Assembly (NCBI GenBank): GCA_002480495.1
Contig: DLCG01000005.1
Coordinates: 217,326-281,325 of the forward strand
Length of the DNA stretch: 64,000 nucleotides
Source: Rhodobiaceae bacterium UBA7804
GTDB lineage: Bacteria > Pseudomonadota > Alphaproteobacteria > Parvibaculales > Parvibaculaceae
Direction of reading: 5' to 3'
Under the pieces are notes generated by a model. It did no database searches, was not told the DNA's origin, and saw only the letters and a program-made list of their open reading frames with translations. The translations under genes and the position numbers were made by a program. Below, in pieces: positions 34,622-43,613 of this stretch. Positions within the stretch are counted from its first letter, which is position 1; each line of letters opens with the position of its first letter.

Positions 34622-34826
34622 TTGCCCTCCATTTCTGTCAGTTGAGTTTGCAGCGCGGACGGTTTTTGCCGGTTCCGTAGCGACATGCTGGCAAATTGCC
34701 ATTTTCGCGCCGCGCCAAATGGCCTATTCCAGACCATCCACGCCAACCGAGCTGTCCAATAGCGAAGAGCCGTCTCGCTGCCGGATGGATTGCCTGACAG
34801 GCGGCAAAGCCTAAAGAGCGATATTC

Positions 34827-35966
34827 ATGAAGTTCGATGCCCAATCCCTGAAGACGTTTTCGCCTCGTTCCGTCCTTGTCGGCCTCGGCGGCCTTCTGGT
34901 GGCGGTGATCGCGGTCGTCTTCGTCTACCGCCTTTACGGCGTGATCATGGGCCAGGGCAATGAAGGCGGCTTTCCTCCTCCTGTCGTGGAGGTGATAAAG
35001 GCCAGCAAGGAAGAAGTGAACCTGCGTGTCTCCGCTCTCGGCACCCTGCAGGCGGATCAGGCGATTACCGTCCGGCCCGAAATCACCGGCATCGTGACAA
35101 GTATCGAATTCACGGATGGCGAGCGCATCGAGAAGGACGATGTCATCATCACCCTCGATGACAGGGACCTGAAAGCCCGGCTCATGCAGGCGGAAGCCCG
35201 ACTGACGCTGACGCGCGCCAACTATCAGCGCGCGGAGCGTCTGTTGAAGCAGGGTTCCGGCACGGCGCGGGCGCGCGACGAAGCACTTAACGATTTCAAG
35301 TCCGCGGAAGCCGAGGTGGCAGCCACCGAAACGGCGCTCGACAAGGCGACGATCAAGGCACCTTTCGGCGGCATCATCGGGCTTCGCCAGGTAAGCCTTG
35401 GACAATTCCTGACCGCGGGCGATCCGATTGCGACGCTCGCGGATGTGGACAATCTGCGCATCGATTTTCAGGTGTCCGAAGTCTTCCTGACCGAAGTCGG
35501 CAAGGGTCAACCGGTCAACGTCATCTTCGATGCGCTGCCGGAACAGGTCTATGAAGGTGTCATCAGCGCTGTCGATCCGGTGGTCAGCGTGGACGGCCGC
35601 GCGCTGAGCGTTCGAGCCGTCCTGCAAAATGTCGATGGCAAGCTCCGGCCGGGTCTTTTCGGCCGGGTTGAAATCGTGACGGATACGCGCCGGTCCATCA
35701 TGCTGCCCGAGGCCTCGATCGTCACCACGCCGACGGGCGAGAAGGCTGTCTTCACGGTGGTGGACGGGCAGGCGAAGATGAGCCCCGTCACCATCGGAAC
35801 GCGCATTCCCGGCGAAGTGGAAATCCTTTCAGGCGTCGAGGATGGAGACACGGTGATCGTCAGCGGTCAGCTCAAGGTTCAGAACGGAGCGCCGGTCGAA
35901 ATCGCGAATGACGATTCCGGAAATGCGGGCGTATCAGAGGCGGGCGGTGCGGCCGCGGCCGAATAG
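34827..35966 (+). CDS. RND efflux periplasmic adaptor (membrane fusion protein)
   Basis: The 379-residue protein has one N-terminal membrane anchor (about 16-37). It has the HlyD/AcrA adaptor layout: a lipoyl half-motif (LRVSALGTLQADQAITVRPEITG), a helical hairpin of about 60 residues, the second lipoyl half (ATIKAPFGGIIGLRQV) and beta-barrel domains (VSEVFLTEVGKGQPVNVIFD). It links the inner-membrane pump to an outer-membrane channel. No lipobox is visible. The pump gene follows 15 bp later, so they form one operon; no TolC-like gene is in the window. Confidence 0.93.
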   Translation: MKFDAQSLKTFSPRSVLVGLGGLLVAVIAVVFVYRLYGVIMGQGNEGGFPPPVVEVIKASKEEVNLRVSALGTLQADQAITVRPEITGIVTSIEFTDGERIEKDDVIITLDDRDLKARLMQAEARLTLTRANYQRAERLLKQGSGTARARDEALNDFKSAEAEVAATETALDKATIKAPFGGIIGLRQVSLGQFLTAGDPIATLADVDNLRIDFQVSEVFLTEVGKGQPVNVIFDALPEQVYEGVISAVDPVVSVDGRALSVRAVLQNVDGKLRPGLFGRVEIVTDTRRSIMLPEASIVTTPTGEKAVFTVVDGQAKMSPVTIGTRIPGEVEILSGVEDGDTVIVSGQLKVQNGAPVEIANDDSGNAGVSEAGGAAAAE

Positions 35967-35981
35967 GCAGGGAAAAGCGAC

Positions 35982-38900
35982 GTGAACATTTCCGAGCTCT
36001 TCATCCGCCGTCCGGTCTTTGCGACGGTTGTCAGTCTCATTCTCGTGCTTGTCGGCTTCGTTTCCTACGAGCGGCTGTCGGTGCGGGAATATCCCGAAAT
36101 CGACGAGCCGGTCGTCACGGTCACGACCACCTATCGCGGTGCAAGCGCCTCGGTCATCGAGCGCGAGGTCACTCAGCCGCTCGAAGATTCGATGGCCGGC
36201 ATCGAAGGAATCGAGGTCCTCTCCTCCACCAGCCGTGCCGAAGAAAGCCAGGTTACGGCGCGTTTCACCCTCGAAACCGATCCCGATGTGGCGGCAAGCG
36301 ATGTGCGGGACCGTGTGGGCCGCGCCCGCGGCCTGCTGCCGGATGAGATCGAGGAACCGATCATCGCGAAGGTCGAAGCCGACGCGCAGCCGATCATGTA
36401 TATCGCTTTCAAGAGCGATCGAATGTCGGAGCTCGAGATTACCGACTATCTCGACCGGATCGTGACCGACCGCTTGCAGAACCAGCCTGGAGTCGCCCAG
36501 GTAAGCATCTTCGGCGGGCGCGAATACTCGATGCGAATATGGGTCGACCGCGAACGTCTGGCCGCCTACGGGCTTGCCGTGCAGGACATCGAGAACGCGG
36601 TTCGCGCGCAGAATGCTGAAATTCCCTCGGGCCGCATTGAAAGTATCGACCGCGAATTCACCGTGCTTGCCAAGACCGCGCTTCAGACGCCTGAGGAGTT
36701 CGGCAGGATCGTGGTGAAGCAGGCGGACGGTTTCCAGGTGCGTCTCGACCAGGTGGCCAAGGTTGAAGTTGCGGCGGCGGACGAGCGGCGCGCCGCAACC
36801 TATAACGGCGAGACCTCGATCTCACTTGGCGTCGTCAAACAGGCGACGGCAAATCCACTGGAGGTCGCCGCCAATATCCGTCAGGCGCTGCAAGACCTTG
36901 CTCCGACGCTGCCTACCGGCATGGCTTCCTTTGTCGGTTACGACACATCGGTCTTCATCGCGGAATCGATCAACTCGGTCTATGAAACGATCTTCGAGGC
37001 CGTGATCCTCGTCGTTCTGGTGATCTTTGTCTTTCTGCGTACCCTGCGGGCATCGTTCATACCGGTGGTGACAATCCCGATCTCGCTCATCACGAGCTTC
37101 GCGATCATGCTGATGCTCGGCTTCAGCATCAACACGCTTACGCTCCTGTCGATGGTTCTCGCGATCGGCCTCGTTGTGGACGACGCCATCGTGATGCTCG
37201 AGAACATCTATCGTCACATCGAAGAGGGGAAGACACCCTTCCGCGCCGCGATCGAAGGTTCGAAGGAAATCACTTTCGCCGTTATCGCGATGACGCTCAC
37301 TCTTGCCGCCGTCTATGCGCCGGTCGGATTCGCGGAGGGGCGCACGGGAAAACTCTTCCTTGAATTCGCGCTGACGCTGGCCGCGACCGTGGTCGTATCC
37401 GGCTTTGTCGCGCTCACCCTGACGCCCATGCTGTGTTCGAAGCTTCTTCGGCACGAAACGAAGGAAAGCCGCGTCCAGCGCTGGCTGCGGGAGCGGCTCG
37501 AAGAGCTTGACGAAGGATACAAGAACGTCCTGGCGAAGGCTCTCGTCCGGCGCCGGCTGATCGTCACGATCGCCGCCGCGATGGCGCTTTCCTGCGTCGG
37601 CCTGTTCGCCTTGCTGCGGTCGGAGCTAGCGCCCTTCGAGGATCGCGGCACGCTGCTGATCGTCGGTCAGGCGCCGCAGGGTGCAACGCTCGAATTCTCG
37701 CAGCGTTATGCGAAGCAGATCCAGGAGCTCTATGTCGATATTCCCGAAGTTGCGGGTTATCTCGTCGTCTCGGGCTTTCCGCAGATCACGGATCTCATCT
37801 CCTTTGCGCGTCTCGTACCCTGGGACGAGCGAAGCCGGACGCAGCAGGAGATCATCGCTGCCCTGCAACCGAAGCTCGGAAAGATACCGGGCATAATGGC
37901 TTTCGGTGTCAATCCTCCCTCGCTCGGCCAGAGCGGTCGCTCGCAACCCATCGAATATGTGATTCAAGCATCCGGCACCTACGAGGATCTCGAGGGCTAT
38001 GTGAATTCGATGATGGAGGAGATCAGGCAGAATCCCGGCTTCGTCAATCCGGATACGAACCTGAAACTTCAGAAGCCGCAGCTCGATATCAAGGTCAATC
38101 GCGACAAGGTCGTCGACGCGGGTATCGACGTCTCGACCGTCGGCCGCACTCTCGAAACGCTGCTTGGCGGACGCCAGGTTACGCGTTACGAGCAGGGCGG
38201 AAAGCAATACGACGTCATCATTCAGGTGGCGGATGACGAACGCCGGACCCCAACCGACATTCGCGACATATATGTGCGCGGTGGCGCGGGTGAGATGATC
38301 CAGCTGTCCAACCTGATCGATGTCAGGGAAACGGTTGCGCCGAATTCGCTCAATCACTTCAATCAGCTTCGCGCGGCGACGATCTCCGCCTCTCTCGCTC
38401 CGGGTTATTCGATGGGAGAAGCGCTCGATTTCCTGGATGAGACCGCACAAAGGCTGCTGCCTGCCAGCGCCCAAACCGATCTCGACGGACAGTTGCGCGA
38501 GTTCGTGAAATCGTCCGGCACCATCGCGGTGACCTTCGTGCTGGCGCTGCTTTTCATCTATCTCGTTCTCGCCGCACAGTTCGAAAGCTTTATTGATCCG
38601 CTGATCATTCTGGTCAGTGTGCCGCTATCGATTTCGGGCGCGCTGATGCTTCTCTTCCTCACCGGCACGACGCTGAACATCTACAGCCAGGTTGGTTTGA
38701 TCACCTTGGTGGGACTTATCAGCAAGCACGGTATTCTGATCGTGGAGTTCTCGAACCAACTCCGCGAGAAGGGGCTTTCCGTCTACGATGCCGTTGTGGA
38801 GGCCGCCAGCCTGCGTCTGCGTCCGATTCTGATGACCACGGGGGCGATGGTGCTCGGTGCGGTCCCGCTGGCTCTTGCATCCGGCGCCGGTGCCGAGAGC

Positions 38901-39062
38901 CGCCGCTCCATCGGCTATGTCATCGTCGGCGGTATCAGCTTCGGCACTTTGCTGACGCTCTTCGTCGTGCCGACGGTCTATCTCATCATCGCCGGGTGGC
39001 GCGAGCGCCGCCTCGAGGCGAAGGGCAAGGCGGCGGGGGTGTCGGGCGCTCCGGCGGAGTAG
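35982..39062 (+). CDS. RND multidrug efflux pump, HAE-1 family (AcrB/MexF-like)
   Basis: The 1026-residue inner-membrane transporter has the usual duplicated layout of 12 membrane helices and two large periplasmic loops. The proton-relay aspartates are present at 400 and 401 (GLVVDDAIVMLEN) and the partner lysine is in GLISKHGILIVEF. The first helix begins FIRRPVFATVVSLILVLVGF, as usual. Starts with GTG at 35982, preceded by GGGAAAAG. Paired with the adaptor upstream. Substrates cannot be read; this class exports drugs, dyes, solvents and bile salts. The stop lies one base from the convergent barrel gene. Confidence 0.96.
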   Translation: MNISELFIRRPVFATVVSLILVLVGFVSYERLSVREYPEIDEPVVTVTTTYRGASASVIEREVTQPLEDSMAGIEGIEVLSSTSRAEESQVTARFTLETDPDVAASDVRDRVGRARGLLPDEIEEPIIAKVEADAQPIMYIAFKSDRMSELEITDYLDRIVTDRLQNQPGVAQVSIFGGREYSMRIWVDRERLAAYGLAVQDIENAVRAQNAEIPSGRIESIDREFTVLAKTALQTPEEFGRIVVKQADGFQVRLDQVAKVEVAAADERRAATYNGETSISLGVVKQATANPLEVAANIRQALQDLAPTLPTGMASFVGYDTSVFIAESINSVYETIFEAVILVVLVIFVFLRTLRASFIPVVTIPISLITSFAIMLMLGFSINTLTLLSMVLAIGLVVDDAIVMLENIYRHIEEGKTPFRAAIEGSKEITFAVIAMTLTLAAVYAPVGFAEGRTGKLFLEFALTLAATVVVSGFVALTLTPMLCSKLLRHETKESRVQRWLRERLEELDEGYKNVLAKALVRRRLIVTIAAAMALSCVGLFALLRSELAPFEDRGTLLIVGQAPQGATLEFSQRYAKQIQELYVDIPEVAGYLVVSGFPQITDLISFARLVPWDERSRTQQEIIAALQPKLGKIPGIMAFGVNPPSLGQSGRSQPIEYVIQASGTYEDLEGYVNSMMEEIRQNPGFVNPDTNLKLQKPQLDIKVNRDKVVDAGIDVSTVGRTLETLLGGRQVTRYEQGGKQYDVIIQVADDERRTPTDIRDIYVRGGAGEMIQLSNLIDVRETVAPNSLNHFNQLRAATISASLAPGYSMGEALDFLDETAQRLLPASAQTDLDGQLREFVKSSGTIAVTFVLALLFIYLVLAAQFESFIDPLIILVSVPLSISGALMLLFLTGTTLNIYSQVGLITLVGLISKHGILIVEFSNQLREKGLSVYDAVVEAASLRLRPILMTTGAMVLGAVPLALASGAGAESRRSIGYVIVGGISFGTLLTLFVVPTVYLIIAGWRERRLEAKGKAAGVSGAPAE

Positions 39063-39063
39063 G

Positions 39064-40326
39064 TCAGAAGTAGCGCGCAATCCTCAACTGCAGATAGTCG
39101 TCGTCGGCGATGCTGTAGACGAGGTCCTGCCGGGGCACATTGCCGAAGAAATAGGCTTCAAGGGACAAGCGGTAATCGTCGCCTATCCGCCGCTCGCCGC
39201 GGAAGCGCATTCCCGTTGCGCCCGTTTCCGTGTCGACCACGACGCCTCCCAGCAAGCTTGTCGTGGCGATGTCATTCGCCGCCCATCGCAAGGCCAGAAA
39301 CGCATCGTCCTGATAGGCATTGCGAAGGTTCTGGCCACGCGTGTCATAGGCATATTCGGCGACGATGCCGAGATCTCCGGTGCTGCCGAAAACACCGTAG
39401 AAAGTATATTCGATGCCGCCTGTCATGGCCGCGTAGTCGTCGTCCAGTTCGTGCCGCCCGAAACCCTCGAACTTGTATAGCCAGGCTCCCCTGGTCGCCT
39501 GGAGGTCGATGGAAACCTGTTTCATCTGCGGATAGAAGGGGGCAAGCACGAGCCTGCCGCCAGAATTGAGCACGGGTTGCAGGATCGGGTCGCGAGCCGT
39601 TCCCTGGAAATAGGCAAGACCGAGATCGAAGTCGCCCAAGGTGTTGCTGTAGCGGAATGCGAAATCGGGATGCCATTCCTCGGCACCGCTTTCGTAGCGC
39701 GTCAAATTCTTGTCGACGGGTATGTCGGTCGCGGGTCTGCCCTCTTCGCCCGGCAAGGTGCGCTCGCGGAAATAGGGCAGGAAGAATGCATCCAGCGTAC
39801 CGAAGGATTGCAGCGTTCGTACACGGATCATCGGCTGACCGAGTTTTACTTCCTGTTTGATCGGGTCCTCGATCAGGTCGGTCTGGTTTATCGTGTCGAC
39901 GAGGTGAACTGCCTCGGTGACGCCCCAGAAGACCTTGTCCGCGCCGATGCGGAATTCCCAGTCGCCCGCATAGAGCGCGTAGCGGGCCTCGCGAATGTCC
40001 CAATGGCTGCGCTCGCTGTCGCGCTGGTCTATTCGAGCGAAGGGCGTGAAGACGAAGGATTGGTCATTGTCGTCCCAGCGATATTCCGCCGTTGCCTCAC
40101 CGGCGAGGGAGAGCGTCGTGTCTTTCTGCGCCGGGCTGGATGCGCTTTCAGTGAATATCCGGATCTCGGGCGCGATATATCCTCTGAGCTCGAGTTCCTG
40201 TGCATATGCCCCGCAAGGGGCGGCAAGGCCTGTGCCCGCGCAAAGCGCCAGCAGCGTGCCCATTCCAGGATGCTTCCCGCCTATCGAACGAGAAAACCCG
40301 ACAAGCAATCGACCGGACAGAAACAC
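39064..40326 (-). CDS. Outer-membrane beta-barrel protein, DUF1302/alginate-export-like
   Basis: The protein is about 420 residues with a signal peptide ending AYAQ. After that it alternates short polar and aromatic strands and ends in aromatic Phe, as outer-membrane barrels do (YLQLRIARYF). It has the DUF1302-like segment GADKVFWGVTEAVHLVDTIN. The GTG at 40326 is used because it gives a basic N-region for the signal peptide; an ATG at 40263 is the alternative. It follows the LolA-like gene by 20 bp and is probably cotranscribed with it. Confidence 0.8.
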   Translation of the reverse strand: MFLSGRLLVGFSRSIGGKHPGMGTLLALCAGTGLAAPCGAYAQELELRGYIAPEIRIFTESASSPAQKDTTLSLAGEATAEYRWDDNDQSFVFTPFARIDQRDSERSHWDIREARYALYAGDWEFRIGADKVFWGVTEAVHLVDTINQTDLIEDPIKQEVKLGQPMIRVRTLQSFGTLDAFFLPYFRERTLPGEEGRPATDIPVDKNLTRYESGAEEWHPDFAFRYSNTLGDFDLGLAYFQGTARDPILQPVLNSGGRLVLAPFYPQMKQVSIDLQATRGAWLYKFEGFGRHELDDDYAAMTGGIEYTFYGVFGSTGDLGIVAEYAYDTRGQNLRNAYQDDAFLALRWAANDIATTSLLGGVVVDTETGATGMRFRGERRIGDDYRLSLEAYFFGNVPRQDLVYSIADDDYLQLRIARYF

Positions 40327-40346
40327 GAAACCCGCCCCTGTTGTCT

Positions 40347-41180
40347 TCAGCGCGCCCGCTCCAGGCGGGCCGTCGAGAAGTCGTTTTCGCCGAGGCCGGT
40401 CCGGAATTCATATTTCTCCCAGACCAGTTGCGTCTTCTTGCCGTTCTCGTGGTTCGACATTTCAAGTTCGCGCGGGCGCCAGATGCTGTCGAGATATTTG
40501 TCGTACTCACCGAAGGTGAGCGTTTTCAGAAGAGCTCCCTTTCGGTCGTAATAGTCCGTCTTTCGCATCAGGTAGTCGGTCGTGTCGATCCAGACGACCT
40601 GCTTCGTGTAGCCTGAACCTTCATAGGCCGGAACCCGCTCGACGACGTGACAGGTCCTCCCGCCGCAGGGCTCATCCTTCATCCAGGTATAGGTGTATTT
40701 GCCGACCTCCTGCGCAGCGAGGTCCTCGAACGCGAATTCGCTGCCGACGAAGGGCCCCGCCTTGTTGGAGGAGGAAATGCGCTTCACGCGCTTCACTGCC
40801 GGCAGGTAGAGCCACTGATCGTCGGGCTCCTTCACATGTGCGTGGGTCAGCAGCGCCGTTCCCTCGATATCGCGCGGCTTGTCGAACACCATCAGGCTCC
40901 AGTCGCCCTCATTGGGTTCGGTCACCTCGAGCATCATCAGATGGAGTTCGCGCTCGCTGCGGTCGCCGGCTGCATTGGTCAGGATCATCTTCATATCGGC
41001 CTTGGCGTCGCCCCAGCCGCTGTCGCGGCGGTCCATCTCCTCGACGATCGCAAGGCCCCGCGCTGCGGGGTCGCTCTCGGGCGGCAGAAGCAATTCGGCG
41101 CGGGCAGGTGCCAGCCCAAGAGACCCGAGAAGGGCAAGTGCGGCGATGAAGGCCGATGGCTTGAAGACTCGTTCGGTCAC
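40347..41180 (-). CDS. LolA-like outer-membrane lipoprotein-sorting protein (PF17131-type)
   Basis: The 277-residue protein has a signal peptide (about 1-28, ending ARA). A LolA/LppX-like half-barrel fold follows: SGWGDAKADMKMIL, then DEPCGGRTCHVVERVPAYE and WIDTTDYLMRKTDYYDRKG, the last being highly typical of the family. Such proteins bind a lipid and are commonly encoded with RND/MMPL transporters. Here it stands with a DUF1302-like barrel and a convergent HAE-1 pump. The GTG at 41180 has GGAGGGGG just upstream, which decides the start. Confidence 0.87.
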   Translation of the reverse strand: MTERVFKPSAFIAALALLGSLGLAPARAELLLPPESDPAARGLAIVEEMDRRDSGWGDAKADMKMILTNAAGDRSERELHLMMLEVTEPNEGDWSLMVFDKPRDIEGTALLTHAHVKEPDDQWLYLPAVKRVKRISSSNKAGPFVGSEFAFEDLAAQEVGKYTYTWMKDEPCGGRTCHVVERVPAYEGSGYTKQVVWIDTTDYLMRKTDYYDRKGALLKTLTFGEYDKYLDSIWRPRELEMSNHENGKKTQLVWEKYEFRTGLGENDFSTARLERAR

Positions 41181-41341
41181 GTTTCCCCCTCCGTTCCGAT
41201 TCAGGGAGGATGATGCCTGCCTGACTCACACGTTCCAAGGGGAAATCGGCATTTTGCCTCGATTAACCAACATTCGGGCGGGCGAGGCGGCACTCCCTCG
41301 GCCACCTCGAAGGTCAGATCCTGCGGGTAAGAGAGAGCCGG

Positions 41342-42187
41342 TCAGAAGGGGCGGTCGCCGTTCACCGTTACCCGTTCCATATGGCGGCGATGCCCGTGAT
41401 AGTCGTTCAGCGCGAAGTGCTGCGCTGCGCGATTATCCCAGAAGGCGATGGCATTCTTCGTCCAGCGGAACCGGCAGGTGAAGGGTTCCTGTGTGCAGTG
41501 CTCGAAGAGAAAATTCAGGAGCGGGCGGCTCTCCCGCTTCGTCATGCCGACGAATTTTTCGGTGAAGGCCGGATTTACGTAGAGTGCCTTCCGCCCGGTT
41601 TCGGGATGCGTGCGCACGACCGGATGTTCGAAGGAAGGCGTGTCGTCGCCCGCCGTCGAGACCTGCATCGAAGAGCGCTTCTGCGCGGAGGCGCCGCGTT
41701 CGCTGTATTCGCCTTTCGCCGTGTGTACGGCTTTCAGGCCCTCAAGCATCTTCTTCATGCCGCCGGAAAGCGCCTCATAGGCCAGATACTGGTTCGCCCA
41801 GAGCGTGTCGCCGCCATAAGGGGGCACCTCCCGCGCATAAAGGATCGATCCGAGCGCCGGTTCTTCCAGAAACGACATGTCCGAATGCCAGCCGCCGCCG
41901 AAGTTTATGCGGTCCTCCGGTTCCTTAACGATCTGCATGATTTCGGGATGCCCATCCATCCCCTTCACGTAGGGATGGATGTTGAGCGTTCCGAAGCGGC
42001 GGCCAAAGGCCTTGTGCTGTTCATGCGTGATGTGCTGATCGCGAAAGAAGATCACGACATGATCGAGGAAGGCCTGATGGATGTCGTCGAAGGTTTCGTT
42101 GGAAAGGTCCTTCGACAGATCCACGCCTTCGATTTCCGCGCCAAGCGCGCCGGAAACCGGCTTCACGCCGATGGTCTTGTAACCCAT
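41342..42187 (-). CDS. TauD/TfdA-family 2-oxoglutarate-dependent dioxygenase
   Basis: The 281-residue enzyme has the Fe(II) ligands of the family: His-101 and Asp-103 in GGGWHSDMSF and the distal His-257 in RAAQHFALNDY, with Arg-268 for 2-oxoglutarate. TauD/TfdA enzymes hydroxylate taurine, 2,4-D, alkyl sulfates or carnitine-like substrates. This one lacks context that would choose between them, but neighbours suggest organic-acid or aromatic catabolism. It is 23 bp from the GST gene on the same strand and probably cotranscribed. Confidence 0.9.
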   Translation of the reverse strand: MGYKTIGVKPVSGALGAEIEGVDLSKDLSNETFDDIHQAFLDHVVIFFRDQHITHEQHKAFGRRFGTLNIHPYVKGMDGHPEIMQIVKEPEDRINFGGGWHSDMSFLEEPALGSILYAREVPPYGGDTLWANQYLAYEALSGGMKKMLEGLKAVHTAKGEYSERGASAQKRSSMQVSTAGDDTPSFEHPVVRTHPETGRKALYVNPAFTEKFVGMTKRESRPLLNFLFEHCTQEPFTCRFRWTKNAIAFWDNRAAQHFALNDYHGHRRHMERVTVNGDRPF

Positions 42188-42210
42188 GTGAGGCCTCCCT
42201 CGATGCCGGT

Positions 42211-42819
42211 TCAGGCGGTCGCCTTCTGAAATCCCGGCCGGCTCGCAAGCCGTCCGAAATAGGCGCCGGTATTGGCGAGATCGTCGCTCAGAAGCCCGAA
42301 CATCTTGCAGAGGAGAAGATCGTAACCGAGCATGATGTCGGCGGCGGTGAATTCCTTGCCGCAGATGAAATCCTTGCCCTGAAGCTCCTTCTCCAGAATG
42401 CCGAGCATCTTCTTCGTGCTCTCCACCGACTCGGCGGCGACCTGCGGAATGCGCTTGTCCTCCGGACGGATGAAGGAATGCTGCGCGATATTGCCGATCG
42501 GAACCATCATGGTCGCCTCGGCGAAGTGAAACCAGTGCAGGTACTGGCCGCGGCCCGCGCTGCCGGGCTTCGGCTCGAGACGGCCATTGCCGTGTTTCTC
42601 AAGCAGATACTGAAGGATGGCGCCAGACTCGTTCAGTACCAGACCATCATCGTCGATCGCCGGCACCTTGCCGAGCGGATGCACCGCCAGATATTCGGCG
42701 GATTGAAGATCGTCCGGCGAAAAGTTCAGTGTCTTCAGCTCGTAGGGAATGCCGAGCTCCTCGCAGAGCCAGACGACGCGCACGGAACGCGTGTTCTTCG
42801 CATGATAGATCTTGAGCAT
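42211..42819 (-). CDS. Glutathione S-transferase family protein
   Basis: The 202-residue protein has the GST N-terminal thioredoxin-like domain (LKIYHAKNTRSVRVVWLCEELG) with VPAIDDDGLVLNESGAILQYLL holding the cis-Pro and Glu/Ser glutathione-binding site. A C-terminal helical domain contains KEFTAADIMLGYDLLL. It is followed by the TauD-like gene. It is preceded on the same strand by the VOC, thiolase and DUF35 genes. Specific conjugation substrate unknown. Confidence 0.9.
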   Translation of the reverse strand: MLKIYHAKNTRSVRVVWLCEELGIPYELKTLNFSPDDLQSAEYLAVHPLGKVPAIDDDGLVLNESGAILQYLLEKHGNGRLEPKPGSAGRGQYLHWFHFAEATMMVPIGNIAQHSFIRPEDKRIPQVAAESVESTKKMLGILEKELQGKDFICGKEFTAADIMLGYDLLLCKMFGLLSDDLANTGAYFGRLASRPGFQKATA

Positions 42820-42897
42820 GTTCTCTCCCTGTGGACGCCCTTTCGCGGGCGTCTCCGTTTTTCGGTTTTCACAGTCTAGCGGAGACGGGAAGCGCTG

Positions 42898-43584
42898 TCA
42901 GTCCAGAGCGCCGACGAGCGAGGCCCGCTGGGACATCTCGATCCAGTTGCCGTCGGGGTCGCGGATGAACGAGATGCGCGCGACCTTGCCCAGCGTCTGA
43001 GGCGCGCGTCCCTCCCGTCCTCCGCGGGCGAGGATCGCGGCATGTTCCTCGTCGACATTGCGGATCTGAATGGTGATATAGCGCCAGCCCTGTCCTTCCA
43101 TGAGGGGATCGGGCACGACGTCTTCGGTCTTCTCGAAGAGAATGACGCTGTCGCCGCAGAGGAAGCTGTCGCCGCCCTGTTCGGGTACGTCGGGCAGACC
43201 GAGCGAAACGGCATAAAAGCGCCGATGTGCGTTCACATCGCGCACGCCCAGCCGAATGCCGATCCGCTCGATGCCGTACATGCCGGGCGGTATGAGCGTC
43301 ACCTGATTTCCATCGGGGTCGGCGAGGCGCTTGGGGCCAAGGAGCCCCTCACGGGCGATCAGGAGTTCCCGGTATCCGGAAGGCGGCGAGATGGGCAGTT
43401 CGTGTCTCGAATGATTGATCTTGAGCACCGAGCCGAGCAGGTCGTGCCGGTGCTGCCGCACCCCGCCGCCGAGCGGCAGCATGTGGTCGAAAGGCAGCCC
43501 GATCTCGTTCTGCCAGAAGTCGAGCATGGGTTCGAGCTTCGTCGTGAAGAGGCCGACATCGATGCGCGGTTTCGCGAGGTCCAT
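42898..43584 (-). CDS. Two-module VOC family protein (dioxygenase/lyase candidate)
   Basis: The 228-residue protein has two VOC modules: VGLFTTKLEPMLDFWQNEIG opens the first, and GIRLGVRDVNAHRRFYAVSL opens the second. Two modules are the layout of extradiol-type dioxygenases and of methylmalonyl-CoA epimerase relatives. The second module ends FIRDPDGNWIEMSQ. ATG at 43584, chosen because the longer frame overlaps the thiolase gene. It starts about 30 bp after the thiolase stop, so it is likely in the same transcript. Confidence 0.83.
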   Translation of the reverse strand: MDLAKPRIDVGLFTTKLEPMLDFWQNEIGLPFDHMLPLGGGVRQHRHDLLGSVLKINHSRHELPISPPSGYRELLIAREGLLGPKRLADPDGNQVTLIPPGMYGIERIGIRLGVRDVNAHRRFYAVSLGLPDVPEQGGDSFLCGDSVILFEKTEDVVPDPLMEGQGWRYITIQIRNVDEEHAAILARGGREGRAPQTLGKVARISFIRDPDGNWIEMSQRASLVGALD

Positions 43585-43613
43585 GCCGGCCTCTCCCCTT
43601 GTTTGTGGCGCTC

